A stretch of 64,000 nt of DNA, taken from NCBI GenBank assembly GCA_003252375.1, contig QKEJ01000120.1, positions 1 through 64,000 of the forward strand. The letters are read 5' to 3'. Every line of letters begins with the position of its first letter. Position 1 is the stretch's first letter. This DNA comes from Halodesulfovibrio sp. (GTDB taxonomy: Bacteria > Desulfobacterota > Desulfovibrionia > Desulfovibrionales > Desulfovibrionaceae). Positions 17,995-27,913 of the stretch are shown piece after piece. The position numbers were made by a program, and so were the translations under genes. Below the pieces are notes generated by a model that searched no databases, was not told the origin of the DNA, and saw only the letters and a program-made list of their open reading frames with translations.

Positions 17995-19197
17995 CTAGGC
18001 TTCCGCCCGTTGTTCCTGCAACTCGCCGTTGCGGTTGAAGATGCCTTCCAGCATCAGTGCAAGCGCGCCGTCGCCGGTTACGTTGCAGGCGGTACCGAAG
18101 CTGTCCTGCAGGGCGAAGATGGCCAGCAGCAGGGCGACGCCCGCAGGGTCGAACCCGAGTACGCTGACCACGATGCCGAGGGAGGCCATGACCGTACCGC
18201 CGGGCACGCCGGGCGCGCCGATGGCGAAGATGCCGAAGAGCATGACGAACAGGATCATGGTATGCATTTCCGGCAGGTGGCCGTACAGCATCTGGGAGAT
18301 GGTCATGGCGAAGAAGGTTTCCGTGAGCACGGACCCGCACAGGTGGATGGTGGCCCCCAGGGGGATCATGAATTCCACGGTGTTCTTGCTGAGCACGGGC
18401 GACTTTGAGGCGCACTCAAGGGAAACAGGCAGCGTGGCCGCGCTGGACATGGTGCCCACGGCGGTCAGGTAGGCCGGGGAGTAGTGGCGGACCACATCCA
18501 TGGGATTGCGACCGGAAATGAGTCCGGCAATGAGGTACAGCACGGTCAGCCAGATCACGTGCCCGATCAGCACGATGGCGATAACCTGCAGGAATACGGG
18601 AAGCTGCTTGGTCAGGCTGCCTTCGTAGGCAAGGCCCGCAAAGGTGGTGGCGATGAAGAAGGGCAGCATGGGAATGACGATCTTGATGACGACCTGCATC
18701 ATGATGCCTTCGAATTCACCCAGCAGCTTTTCAAACGTCTTCGCCTTGCTCCACAGCGTGGCGACCCCCAGCATGATGGCCGTGACCAGTGCGGTCATCA
18801 CCGGCATGATGGGCGGAATGTTCAGCTGGAAGAGGACCTCGGGAATTTCCTTCAGGCCTTCCACCTCGGTGGCGATGGAGAGATGCGGAATGAGCATGTA
18901 GCCCGCCACAGCCGCCATGGTGGCTGCTCCCACTGCGGAGATGTAGGCGAAGGAGACGCCTGCCACGAGCATCTTGCTGGCATTCTGGCCCAGCCGGGTG
19001 ATGGCGGGGGCGATGAATGCGATAATGACCAGCGGGACAGTGTAGAAGATGATCTGCCCCAGAACGAACTTGATGGTGGCGATGACTTCCATCATCGGCT
19101 CATTGCAGACAAGGCCGATACCCACACCGGCGGCAATGCCCATGAGAAGCTGGATGATAAGCCCGAATTCGCCTTTGCGCTTTTCCTGTTGAGACAT
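17995..19197 (-). CDS. Dicarboxylate/amino acid:cation symporter (DAACS family)
   Basis: MGIAAGVGIGLVCNEP...FLGQIIFYTVPLVIIAFIAPAITRLG...SSAATLPVSLECASKSPVLSKNTVEFMIPLGATIHLCGS...GAPGVPGGTVMASLGIV. Confidence 0.9.
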   Translation of the reverse strand: MSQQEKRKGEFGLIIQLLMGIAAGVGIGLVCNEPMMEVIATIKFVLGQIIFYTVPLVIIAFIAPAITRLGQNASKMLVAGVSFAYISAVGAATMAAVAGYMLIPHLSIATEVEGLKEIPEVLFQLNIPPIMPVMTALVTAIMLGVATLWSKAKTFEKLLGEFEGIMMQVVIKIVIPMLPFFIATTFAGLAYEGSLTKQLPVFLQVIAIVLIGHVIWLTVLYLIAGLISGRNPMDVVRHYSPAYLTAVGTMSSAATLPVSLECASKSPVLSKNTVEFMIPLGATIHLCGSVLTETFFAMTISQMLYGHLPEMHTMILFVMLFGIFAIGAPGVPGGTVMASLGIVVSVLGFDPAGVALLLAIFALQDSFGTACNVTGDGALALMLEGIFNRNGELQEQRAEA

Positions 19198-19293
19198 GGT
19201 GACCCCTTGTCGAGTATGAATGGTCGGTACGGCCATCCCCATGAACCGTACCGGTGCGGTTGATCGCTGGAATGGTGAGAGACGCCGCGGGTG

Positions 19294-19668
19294 CTATCGT
19301 TCGGCAATGGCCTCGATTTCGACCAGAGCGTCCTTGGGCAGACGCGCCACCTGCACGCAGCTGCGGGCCGGGAACGGTTCCGCGAAGAAGGTGCCGTACA
19401 CGGCGTTGAAGGCGGCAAAGTTGTTCATGTCGCTCAGAAACACCGTGGTCTTGAGCACCTTGTCCATGGAGGAGCCGGCGGCTTCCAGAACGGCACGCAC
19501 GTTTTCGAGGGACGCCTTGGCCTGCTCTTCAATGGTTTCGGGCATGACGCCGGTGGCTGCCACGATGGGCAGCTGGCCGGAGGTGAAAACGAGATTGCCA
19601 AGGGTGGTGCCCTGCGAGTAGGGGCCGATGGCTGCGGGAGCCTTATCTGTGCTGATGTTCTTGGGCAT
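19294..19668 (-). CDS. ridA: RidA family reactive intermediate/imine deaminase
   Basis: APAAIGPYSQGTTLGNLVFTSGQLPI...QAKASLENVRAVLEAAGSSMDKVLKTTVFLSDMNNFAAFNAVYGTFF...ARSCVQVARLPKDALVEIEAIAE. Confidence 0.95.
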   Translation of the reverse strand: MPKNISTDKAPAAIGPYSQGTTLGNLVFTSGQLPIVAATGVMPETIEEQAKASLENVRAVLEAAGSSMDKVLKTTVFLSDMNNFAAFNAVYGTFFAEPFPARSCVQVARLPKDALVEIEAIAER

Positions 19669-19730
19669 GATGCCTCCTGTTGATGTTGGGTGCGCGCGAC
19701 CCGGTTGCGGAAGGGGCGCGGCATGTTTGC

Positions 19731-19804
19731 GTGAAAATTCTCTTAGTGCGAAAAAAATATTAGGTCAATAAATTTTCTTCGCATTGTGAGAGAAAATTAT
19801 CACA
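19731..19804. promoter_or_regulatory. AT-rich extended imperfect palindrome upstream of ridA
   Basis: Core arms TGCGAAAAAAAT (19747-19758) / ATTTTCTTCGCA (19772-19783), flanked by GTGAAAATTCTCT / GAGAGAAAATTATCAC. Confidence 0.55.
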
Positions 19805-20479
19805 CTAGCCGTTGATGCGCTGCAGGTAGCGGTAGATGGTGGCCTCGGAAGCGGCAAGGCGGGCGGCCACAAGGCCGACCGTGCCCTTGAGCAGAAAGAC
19901 GCCGCGTGCGTTCAGCGTGCGGACGATGTCCATCTTCTCGGCGGCGGTCATGCGTTCCGGCGGCACATCGGCGCTGTCTATGACCTGCACGATCAGGTTC
20001 TCCGTCAGGTCTTCCAGCGATTCGGAGAAGGTTTCGCTGTGGTCGTCGCCTGCATCCTTGGGGCTGTCGTCGTCCAGACCCAGGGCCTGCACCATGCGGC
20101 TGAGCACGTCCCGGGCCTGCCTGAGGTCCGAAACATCCATGTTCAGACAGAGCATGCCAGCCAGTCCGCCGTCCGCTTCACGGATGAAGTAGGTGGCGGA
20201 ATGCAGTGGGCGGTCGTCCTTGGCACGGGTGGTGTAGCCCATGACCCAGTCGCGCTGCTCGTATTCGCGGTTCACCACGAATTTGAGGGCGAGGTCGGTC
20301 AGTGGTGCGCCCACCTTGCGGCCCGTGATGTGGCTGTTGGCGATGGCGAGCACGGACTGCTCCTTGGAGGAGGCGTCGTGCAGCACCACCTCGCAGTTGC
20401 TGCCCAGAAAGGCGCCGAGGAACTGGACAAGGGGGATGTATGTCTCAATGGTCCGGGTCGGGGATGGCGTGATGGGCAT
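19805..20479 (-). CDS. YheO-like PAS plus HTH transcriptional regulator (DauR type)
   Basis: TYIPLVQFLGAFLGSNCEVVLHDASSKEQSVLAIANSHITGRKVGAPLTDLALKF...KMDIVRTLNARGVFLLKGTVGLVAARLAASEATIYRYLQRING. Confidence 0.85.
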   Translation of the reverse strand: MPITPSPTRTIETYIPLVQFLGAFLGSNCEVVLHDASSKEQSVLAIANSHITGRKVGAPLTDLALKFVVNREYEQRDWVMGYTTRAKDDRPLHSATYFIREADGGLAGMLCLNMDVSDLRQARDVLSRMVQALGLDDDSPKDAGDDHSETFSESLEDLTENLIVQVIDSADVPPERMTAAEKMDIVRTLNARGVFLLKGTVGLVAARLAASEATIYRYLQRING

Positions 20480-20569
20480 AATAAATCCTTGTTGTGTGAA
20501 AAAATTCTTACGTCGAGAAATGACCTAGCGCCGTGCGAGAGGCGTGTCAAATCAATTGAGGGGAAAAGA

Positions 20570-20597
20570 AAAGGGCGGCCGTTTCCGGTCGCCCTTT
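20570..20597 (-). terminator. Terminator downstream of nrdD
   Basis: Minus strand AAAGGGCGACCGGAAACGGCCGCCCTTTTCTTTT. Confidence 0.65.
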
Positions 20598-20619
20598 GTC
20601 GTTGCGGGAAGCGAGCTGC

Positions 20620-22683
20620 CTAACGGCAGTCGCAGAAGGTGGTCATGCCGTATTCCTTGCGTTCGCGGTACTCCTCCTGCTTGCCCTTGTTCCAGCGGCC
20701 CACGGGACGGTAGTAGCCGACCACGCGGGTGTACACTTCGGCGTCCGCACCGCAGGTGGGGCAGTTGAAGTGTTCGCCGTGCAGGTAGCCGTGCGATTTG
20801 CAGATGGAGAAGGTGGGCGTGACCGAGATGTAGGGCATCTTGGTCTGGCTCATGGCCTTGAGCAGGTAGTTCTTCACGCTGTCCTCGTCCGGAACGGATT
20901 CGCCGAGGAAGGTGTGGAACACGGTGCCGCCGTTGTACAGCGTCTGCAGCTCGTTCTGGTGCTCCAGCGCGTAGAACACGTCGCCGGTGATGCCTACGGG
21001 CAGCAGGGTGGAGTTGGTGTAGTAGGGAACCGTGTCACCCGAGGTCTTGATGTCCTCGTAGAGATCCTTGTCGATCTTGGCCAGACGGTAGCAGGTGCCC
21101 TCGCCGGGGGTGGCCTCAAGGTTGTAGAGGTGGCCGGTCTCCTCCTGGAAGGAAACGGTGAGCGTGCGCAGGTGGTTCAGCACCCGGCGCATGAGACGCA
21201 GGCCGCCCTCGGTCTCGATTCCCTTGCCGATCATGTTCAGGCAGGCTTCGTGCCCGCCGATGACGCCGATGGTGGAGAAGTGGCCGTTGTAGCCGTTCTT
21301 CAGGTAGCGGCGGCTGTAGGGGAACATGCCGGCTTCAAGGTTCTGTTCGCAGAGCTTGCGCTTGAATTCGAGGGAATCCTTCGCCATCTCCGCATACTCG
21401 GTGATGAGGTCGAAGAAGTCTTCCTCGTTATGGGCAAGGTAGGCGAGCTTGGGCAGGTTGAGCGTGACCACGCCGATGGAGCCGGTCAGGTCGCCTGCGC
21501 CGAAGAGGCCGCCGGTCTTCTTGCGGATTTCGCGCAGGTCCATCTGCAGTCGGCAGCACATGGAGCGTACGTCCTCGGGGTTGAGGTCCGAGTTGATGAA
21601 GTTCTGGAAGTAGGGAACCCCGTACTTGGCGGTCAGCTGCAGCAGCAGGCGGCCGGCCTTGCTGTCCCACGCAAAGTCCTCGGTGACGTTGTAGGTGGGG
21701 ATGGGGAAGGAGAAGATGCGTCCGTCCGCATCGCCCTCGAGCATGACTTCGAGGAAGGCGCGGTTGATCATCTCCATTTCCTCGGCGTACTCGCCGTAGG
21801 TGCTGTCCTGATACGCTCCGCCGATGATGACCGGTTCCTTGGCGATGTGCGCGGGGGGAACCATGTCAAAGGTGAAGTTGGTGAACGGGCTCTGGCCGCC
21901 CCAACGGGAGGTGGTGTTCAGGTTGAAGATCATCTTCTGCAGCTGCTGGCGCACGTGCTTGTAGCTGAGCTTGTCGTGCCGGATGAAGGGCGCGAGGTAG
22001 GTGTCCACGTTGTTGAATGCCTGGGCACCGGCCCACTCGTTCTGCAGCGTGCCGAGGAAGTTGACGATCTGGCCGCAGGCGGAGTCGAAGTGCTTGGCAG
22101 GGGCCGAGCAGCTGCGGCCTTCAAGGTTGAAGCCTTCCAGCAGCAGGTCGCGCAGGCTCCAGCCGGAGCAGTATCCGGCAAGGCCGAAGGAAAGGTCATG
22201 GATGTGGAAATAGCCGTGGTTGTGGGCCAGGCGGATTTCCTCGGGGTATTTTTCAAGCACGTAGCGCGCCTGGACCGAGCCGGCCATGTGCAGGATGAGC
22301 CCCTGGAAGGAGTGACCCATGTTGGAGTTTTCCTGCACGCGCCAGTCGCTGCGGTCGAGATAGCTTTCGATCATCTTAGAGATGTCGAGATAGGCCTGGT
22401 TCTGGGAGCGCATTTCGCGGCGCTTTTCACGGTAGATGATATACCGCTCGGCAACGGTGTACAGGCGTGCTTCCATAAGCACCTGCTGCACCATGTCCTG
22501 CACGTGCTCCTGTTCGGGCATGTCCAGGCCTTCGAGCTTCTTTTCCACCTTTCCGGCGAGGCGCTTGGAGAGGAGAGGGTCTTTGATGCCGCTGCCCTTC
22601 AGGGCTTTGAAGATGGCATTGGCAATGCGTTCGAGGGACCAGGTTTCGATACAACCGTCGCGCTTGAGAATTTGCTTGGGCAT
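20620..22683 (-). CDS. nrdD: Anaerobic (class III) ribonucleoside-triphosphate reductase
   Basis: MPKQILKRDGCIETWSLERIANAIFKAL (ATP cone); NLNTTSRWGGQSPFTNFTFD; C-terminal CPTCG / DCR and TRVVGYYRPVGRWNKGKQEEYRERKEY. Confidence 0.96.
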   Translation of the reverse strand: MPKQILKRDGCIETWSLERIANAIFKALKGSGIKDPLLSKRLAGKVEKKLEGLDMPEQEHVQDMVQQVLMEARLYTVAERYIIYREKRREMRSQNQAYLDISKMIESYLDRSDWRVQENSNMGHSFQGLILHMAGSVQARYVLEKYPEEIRLAHNHGYFHIHDLSFGLAGYCSGWSLRDLLLEGFNLEGRSCSAPAKHFDSACGQIVNFLGTLQNEWAGAQAFNNVDTYLAPFIRHDKLSYKHVRQQLQKMIFNLNTTSRWGGQSPFTNFTFDMVPPAHIAKEPVIIGGAYQDSTYGEYAEEMEMINRAFLEVMLEGDADGRIFSFPIPTYNVTEDFAWDSKAGRLLLQLTAKYGVPYFQNFINSDLNPEDVRSMCCRLQMDLREIRKKTGGLFGAGDLTGSIGVVTLNLPKLAYLAHNEEDFFDLITEYAEMAKDSLEFKRKLCEQNLEAGMFPYSRRYLKNGYNGHFSTIGVIGGHEACLNMIGKGIETEGGLRLMRRVLNHLRTLTVSFQEETGHLYNLEATPGEGTCYRLAKIDKDLYEDIKTSGDTVPYYTNSTLLPVGITGDVFYALEHQNELQTLYNGGTVFHTFLGESVPDEDSVKNYLLKAMSQTKMPYISVTPTFSICKSHGYLHGEHFNCPTCGADAEVYTRVVGYYRPVGRWNKGKQEEYRERKEYGMTTFCDCR

Positions 22684-22869
22684 TATGTCTCCGAAACAGC
22701 ATGCATGCAGTCTGGCGTGGCCAGCAACACGAAAACAGACCCCGTTACCGGACGTTCGGTACGGAACATGCTGCTTTCCGCCGGTCGGTGGTGTGCAGTG
22801 GCGGAACCTTCTGCACGCCGTCGGCGTGTGGGTTTGAAAGGGGTTTCGGTGTCGCGGTCGGCTTCCCCA

Positions 22870-23050
22870 TGCCGGGTGCGGTCCGAAAGTGCTTCAGTCA
22901 GGAGGGCTGGCTTTCCATCTGCCGGGCAGCATGCGGGGGAGCATGAGCACATGTATCGCAGCGGGATCACAGCGGCGGAACCGCTCCGGGATTGCACCGG
23001 ATTTCCTGCATGGCCTGTGGCCATCTGAAGAGGCAACTTGAGTACAGGGG
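22870..23050 (-). ncRNA. Cobalamin (B12) riboswitch upstream of nrdD
   Basis: Minus strand: GGAAATCCGGTGCAATCCCGGAGCGGTTCCGCCGCTGTGA ... GGCAGATGGAAAGCCAGCCCTCCTGACTGAAG, canonical cobalamin riboswitch core. Confidence 0.88.
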
Positions 23051-23288
23051 CTACCCTAGCAGAACCGGAAAACGGGTTCAAGATTGGCCGGAGGGCCGTT
23101 GACGCGCAGCCCTTATGCGAAATTGCAATACACTGGAATCATGACCGTAATTTTTTTTGAGTGCCGTGGTTCCTCCGTGAGGAAAGAGAGGGGCGGGAAA
23201 TCGCGCCGCTGCCCTAAAGGCATTCCGCAGGATGCCGATAAGTCCATCAGGTGCGTTGTGCACAACGCCGAGCGGGGAGGAGGACGCC

Positions 23289-24170
23289 ATGAGCATAGAT
23301 ACCAATAGCCTCATCTTCAGCCTGTCCATGCAATTGCTGCAGCAGGACATGCTGTCCAACACGCTGTTGACGGGCGGGCAGGTCGGGCGTGACCTGCGGA
23401 GTCTGCTGATAGCGGAGAGCGCCTCCCTGCGCCTGACGGACCCCATGGCTGCCGGACTCACCGGACAAATCCGCAGCGATGCGGGCATGCTGCGGACCGC
23501 CTCCCAGAATGTTTCCGAAGCCGCCTCCATTACCCTGCAGTCCGAAAGCAATGTGGAGACCCTGCGCGAGTCACTGGACCGGATGCAGGAAATTGCCGCA
23601 GGAGTGGCAGACGGCACCATCAGCACCGCGGCAGGGGAGTCGGAGTATGACGATCTGGTCACCAAGATAGACGGCATCATCAGCGCATCCTCCTACAACG
23701 GGATATCCCTGTTCGACAGTGCGGGGTGGGCCGCCGATGAACGTGTGACCCAGAGCGGCACATCCGGGGTTCCGGGAACCACGGGCAAGATTTCCATTCA
23801 GGCCGGAACATCCGCCTTTGACCTTTCGCTGCAGGACCTTTCCTTCATTGCCGATCGGAGCTTCGCCACGCTGAGCAGCGTGAACGGCCTGACCATGGTG
23901 GGCGCAACCGACCTTGCCGATGCCGCCACCGCATCCACGACGTCCACGCGTATTTCCTCCCTGTCCTCCTATGTGGCCGGTATTGAATCCATGCTGGAGG
24001 GGCGGGCTGCCGACCTGTCCTCGCAGGCTGCGGGGCTGAGCGCACAGGCGTCCATTCTGGATACCGCAGCCGAAACCCGGGCCAAAACCAACGAGTCGCG
24101 TACACTGGAACAGCTGGTGCTGGATTACGTGATCACCAACGTGGGCAAGATCATCGACAGCTCGACCTAA
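23289..24170 (+). CDS. Flagellin-like protein (orphan)
   Basis: SASLRLTDPMAAGLTGQIRSDAGMLRTASQNVSEAASITLQSESNVETLRESLDRMQEIAAGVADGTIS...EYDDLVTKIDGIISASSYNGISLFDS resembles flagellin D1. Confidence 0.7.
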   Translation: MSIDTNSLIFSLSMQLLQQDMLSNTLLTGGQVGRDLRSLLIAESASLRLTDPMAAGLTGQIRSDAGMLRTASQNVSEAASITLQSESNVETLRESLDRMQEIAAGVADGTISTAAGESEYDDLVTKIDGIISASSYNGISLFDSAGWAADERVTQSGTSGVPGTTGKISIQAGTSAFDLSLQDLSFIADRSFATLSSVNGLTMVGATDLADAATASTTSTRISSLSSYVAGIESMLEGRAADLSSQAAGLSAQASILDTAAETRAKTNESRTLEQLVLDYVITNVGKIIDSST

Positions 24171-24193
24171 GGGCCAGGCGCATACCAAAAAAG

Positions 24194-24224
24194 AAGCCCC
24201 CCGGACTTGCGGTCCGGGGGGCTT
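24194..24224. terminator. Bidirectional terminator between flagellin-like gene and MCP
   Basis: AAGCCCCCCGGAC-TTGCG-GTCCGGGGGGCTT with T-runs on both strands. Confidence 0.85.
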
Positions 24225-24236
24225 TTCCATTGCATG

Positions 24237-26276
24237 CTAGCCGTTTTTGAGGTCGGTGATCAGACTTTGCAGTTCCTGGGCAAGCTCGGCCAGTTCCTCT
24301 ACGGCATGGGAGGACTGGGTCATGACCTCGGCTGTTTCGAGAGCGATCTGGTTCACTTCCTCGGCACCGCGGCTGATCTCTTCCGAGGCGGCGGACTGCT
24401 CCTCGCTGGCCGTGGCGATGGCCCGTACCTGATCGGCATTGGCCTGCACGATGTCCACGATGGCTCTCAGCGAGTCCCCGGCAACGGTGGCCAGTTCCGT
24501 GGACTGGGCCACGGACGACGAGGCCTCCTCCATGCCACGGATGTTCTCGCGCGAGGCGGACTGGATGGCGTTGATGGCGTCGTGCACTTCCTTGGTGGCG
24601 GTCATGGTCTTTTCCGCCAGCTTGCGCACTTCATCCGCAACAACGGCAAAGCCTCGTCCTGCCTCGCCCGCACGGGCCGCTTCAATGGCGGCGTTCAGGG
24701 CCAGCAGGTTGGTCTGGTCGGCGATGTCGGAGATGACACCCATGACGGACCCGATGCCCTCGGCCCGCTGCCCCAGCTCCCCGAGGCTTTCGCGCAGGGC
24801 CATGGACTTGGTGTTGACGTCCGAGATGGAGGAGACAACCGATTCAACCACGCCGGAACCTTCCGTGGCCTTGCGACGGGCTTCCTCGGCATGCTCGGCA
24901 GCCTCGGAGGCGTTCCGGGCCACTTCCATGACCGTGGCGTTCATTTCTTCCATGGCGGTGGCGGATTCCGCCGTGCGCTCACGTTGACGTTCGGATCCGC
25001 TCAATGCCTCTCCGATCTGGCCGGTGAGTCCGCCGGATGTAGCGTGGATGCGCTCCACGATGCTTTCCAGATGTGTGGCTGCCTGCAGCATGCCTTCGCG
25101 CTTGGCGCTTTCGGCCTTCTGTCGGGCTTCCTCGGCCTGTTGCGTGGCCACGCGGGCTCGCTTGGATTCTTCTTCGGCCTCGGCGCTCTTGCGTTCCGAC
25201 ACCCCAATCATTTCCTTGAGGCTGGTCACCATGGTGCGCAGCGCATTGGCCAGCACGCCCAGCTCGTCGCCCCGTGTAAGGGTGAGGGTTCCGCTCAGGT
25301 CGCCGCTTGCAACCGTATCCGCAAAGGAAACAGCCTGCCGGATGGAGCCGACAATGCTGCGCACCAGCAGGATGACCACAAGGGCAATGGCCACGATGAC
25401 GGCAAAGGTGATGGAGACGCTGGTGTCCCTGACCTTGCCTACGGAGGCATAAATGTCGTCTGCAGCGGCCCCCAGACCGATGATCCAGCCGGTGGTCGGT
25501 TCCTGCCGGAAGGTGACGATTTTATGCATGCCGTCAAATTCGTATTCGAGAATGCCGTTCTTCTGCGCCATGAGCGCCTTGCCCCATGCCTCTTCGGAAA
25601 TATCCTTTTTCAGGATCAGTTCCTTGTTGGGGTGGGCCGCAACCTTGCCGGCTCTGGAAATGATGAAGGCGTAGCCCTGCTGCCCGAGTTTTACGGGGTC
25701 CACCATCAGCGTGGTGAACCCTGCCATCTCGACGGTGCCGTACATGATGCCCGTGATCTTGCCGTTCACCTTGGCGGGAACGGCGACCACGACAACGGGC
25801 TTGCCCGTGGCCTTGCTGAGGATGGCATCGGAAACGGCCATTTTCCCCTGCATGGCTGCGGCGAAATAGTCACGGTCACCGACATTGAGCTTGCCGATCT
25901 GGGAAGGCGTGGAGCTTGCGATGACCATGCCGGTCGCGTCGGTGAACTTGATGGATGAAACCCATTCCGACTGTGCAACAAACGCTGCAAGATGGCTGTT
26001 TGCCAGTTCCACCTCTTCGGGAACGGTACCCCCGTCAGCCATGACAGTGGTGTATGCATCCCAATGAGCTTCCCAGACAAGGGCGCGGAGGATGTCATCA
26101 ATCCATGCGCTGACCTGACGGGTAAGAGATTCGGCAGACTGCGTCGCCTGGCCGTTCATGGCCTCTTGAACGGCCTGCTTGGAGAGGCGATAGGTAAAGA
26201 GTGAGGAAAGTCCCATGCCAAGTACGATACAGAGTATGATTGGCAGCAGTATGCGTTCACGCAATCCAAGTTTCAT
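24237..26276 (-). CDS. Methyl-accepting chemotaxis protein with periplasmic Cache sensor and HAMP
   Basis: N-terminal TM, dCache-like ectodomain ([28 protein letters not shown]...[21 protein letters not shown]), MCP hairpin [38 protein letters not shown]. Confidence 0.95.
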   Translation of the reverse strand: MKLGLRERILLPIILCIVLGMGLSSLFTYRLSKQAVQEAMNGQATQSAESLTRQVSAWIDDILRALVWEAHWDAYTTVMADGGTVPEEVELANSHLAAFVAQSEWVSSIKFTDATGMVIASSTPSQIGKLNVGDRDYFAAAMQGKMAVSDAILSKATGKPVVVVAVPAKVNGKITGIMYGTVEMAGFTTLMVDPVKLGQQGYAFIISRAGKVAAHPNKELILKKDISEEAWGKALMAQKNGILEYEFDGMHKIVTFRQEPTTGWIIGLGAAADDIYASVGKVRDTSVSITFAVIVAIALVVILLVRSIVGSIRQAVSFADTVASGDLSGTLTLTRGDELGVLANALRTMVTSLKEMIGVSERKSAEAEEESKRARVATQQAEEARQKAESAKREGMLQAATHLESIVERIHATSGGLTGQIGEALSGSERQRERTAESATAMEEMNATVMEVARNASEAAEHAEEARRKATEGSGVVESVVSSISDVNTKSMALRESLGELGQRAEGIGSVMGVISDIADQTNLLALNAAIEAARAGEAGRGFAVVADEVRKLAEKTMTATKEVHDAINAIQSASRENIRGMEEASSSVAQSTELATVAGDSLRAIVDIVQANADQVRAIATASEEQSAASEEISRGAEEVNQIALETAEVMTQSSHAVEELAELAQELQSLITDLKNG

Positions 26277-26480
26277 ACATCCTCCGAAGTGTGTCTCTGC
26301 ACGATGCGGGCTAGTGCAGCGTGTGGTAAAAAGGAAATGAAAGATCAAGTGTCACGGTACGGACTGCGTTTGGTGGAGGCACCTTTCCACCGAGCACAGG
26401 GTATTACGAGAAAGCCTATTTCAGATTGATTGATAGAGCAATTAGTATGTCTCGAAAACAGACCCTTACAATAAATTGCA

Positions 26481-26498
26481 CTCCCGCCAGTGCGGGAG
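26481..26498. repeat. Perfect short hairpin in AT-rich intergenic region
   Basis: CTCCCGC-CAGT-GCGGGAG. Confidence 0.5.
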
Positions 26499-26969
26499 CG
26501 TGAACCATGGGATCAAGGTTGGTGCATATAAATCGGATCATGTTCTGCATTTCTTTAGATCGTATCGATGGCAAGGCGAGGTTTCCGGTAGGGAAACAGC
26601 ATGTACGCATGTCCCATGGAGAGTGTTGTGAAACCTCGTGCATATCGATACATCACATTTGATATTGTAATATTGTCTCTTGCAATGCGTTCCATGCGGT
26701 GAGAAGTGCGTTGTGCTGGTGTGCAGAAGGGTGGTTTTGTATTGGCTGCTTTCTTGCTGTGATGTGCTTACTCTTATCAGTGTCTGAGTGTGGGCAAACT
26801 ACGATTTTCTGTAATGCAATAGTAATATCCTTGTTTTTCATCTGGTTGTACCAATTTGTGCTCAGCTCCGGCCCCGGGGATGGGGCGTCCCACAAGAAGG
26901 CTTGCCTTTTTGGTGGGGACATGATGCGCTGCCCGGCGTTGTGCGAATAATGATTGTCAGGAGTGAGTA

Positions 26970-27809
26970 ATGCATAGATCCGTATCACTGCCCATTGGCA
27001 TGTTTGACTCCGGCGTTGGCGGGCTGACGGTGCTCAAGGCATTGCGGGACCGGTTGCCCTGCGAAGACATTCTCTATCTTGGAGACACGGCCCGTCTTCC
27101 CTATGGCACCAAGAGTCCGGAAACCGTCAGCCGGTATGCGGTGCAGGCTTCAGGAAAGCTGGTGGACAGGGGCGTGAAGCTGCTTGTGGTGGCCTGCAAT
27201 ACGGCCAGTTCGGTGGCGCTGGATGCCCTGAGGGCCGCATATCCGGCTATTCCCGTCATCGGGGTGGTGGAGCCGGGGGCGCAGGCGAGTTGCGCAGCGT
27301 CCCGTACCGGAAGCATAGCGGTCATTGCCACGGAATCGACTATCAGGGGCAACGCCTACCAGAAGGCCATTCACGCCCTTCGGCCGGAGGCGCACGTGCT
27401 GGGCAGGCCGTGTCCGCTCTTTGTGCCCCTTGCCGAGGAAGGGTGGCTTGACGGCGCGTTGGTGGAAGGCATTGCGGCGCGGTATCTGGATCCCATCTTT
27501 GCAGGCGAGGTGGCTGGCCCTGCCGAAGAACGGCCTGACTGCCTTGTGCTTGGATGCACGCATTTTCCGCTTCTGGCCGGGGCCATCCGGAACGTCATTG
27601 GCCCGGAGGTGGCCATGGTGGATTCTGCGGAAACGACCGCACGCGCCGTGGAGGCCGAACTGGGCCGGCAGGGACTCCTGCGTACTGCCCCCGGATGTGG
27701 AACCTCACGGTTTCTGACCACGGACGATGTTTCCCGCTTTGCCCGCACCGGCAGTCTGTTCCTGGGGATGACCATCGGAGTGGATGATGTGGAACTGGTA
27801 GATTTGTAG
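26970..27809 (+). CDS. murI: Glutamate racemase
   Basis: PIGMFDSGVGGLTVLKALRDRLPCEDILYLGDTARLPYGTKS...LLVVACNTASSVAL...CLVLGCTHFPLLAGAI. Confidence 0.96.
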   Translation: MHRSVSLPIGMFDSGVGGLTVLKALRDRLPCEDILYLGDTARLPYGTKSPETVSRYAVQASGKLVDRGVKLLVVACNTASSVALDALRAAYPAIPVIGVVEPGAQASCAASRTGSIAVIATESTIRGNAYQKAIHALRPEAHVLGRPCPLFVPLAEEGWLDGALVEGIAARYLDPIFAGEVAGPAEERPDCLVLGCTHFPLLAGAIRNVIGPEVAMVDSAETTARAVEAELGRQGLLRTAPGCGTSRFLTTDDVSRFARTGSLFLGMTIGVDDVELVDL

Positions 27810-27913
27810 GGCGGTGTGCCCCCTCTCTTGCCGAGGCTAGGCGTACCATCCGGGCTGTGGTATTCTGCTCGAGACCATTGTCGGTTGGATTATTACCCAA
27901 GGAGGGCAACACC

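Noticed and set aside
20596-23028. 810-codon plus-strand ORF
   Set aside because: Antisense to nrdD and its riboswitch; no recognisable domains, low-complexity V/E/G-rich composition.
24207-25958. 583-codon plus-strand ORF
   Set aside because: Antisense to the chemotaxis receptor gene.
26653-26988. 111-aa minus-strand ORF and 83-aa plus-strand ORF in the 26.65-26.99 kb region
   Set aside because: AT-rich intergenic sequence, no domain similarity recognised, no convincing ribosome-binding sites.
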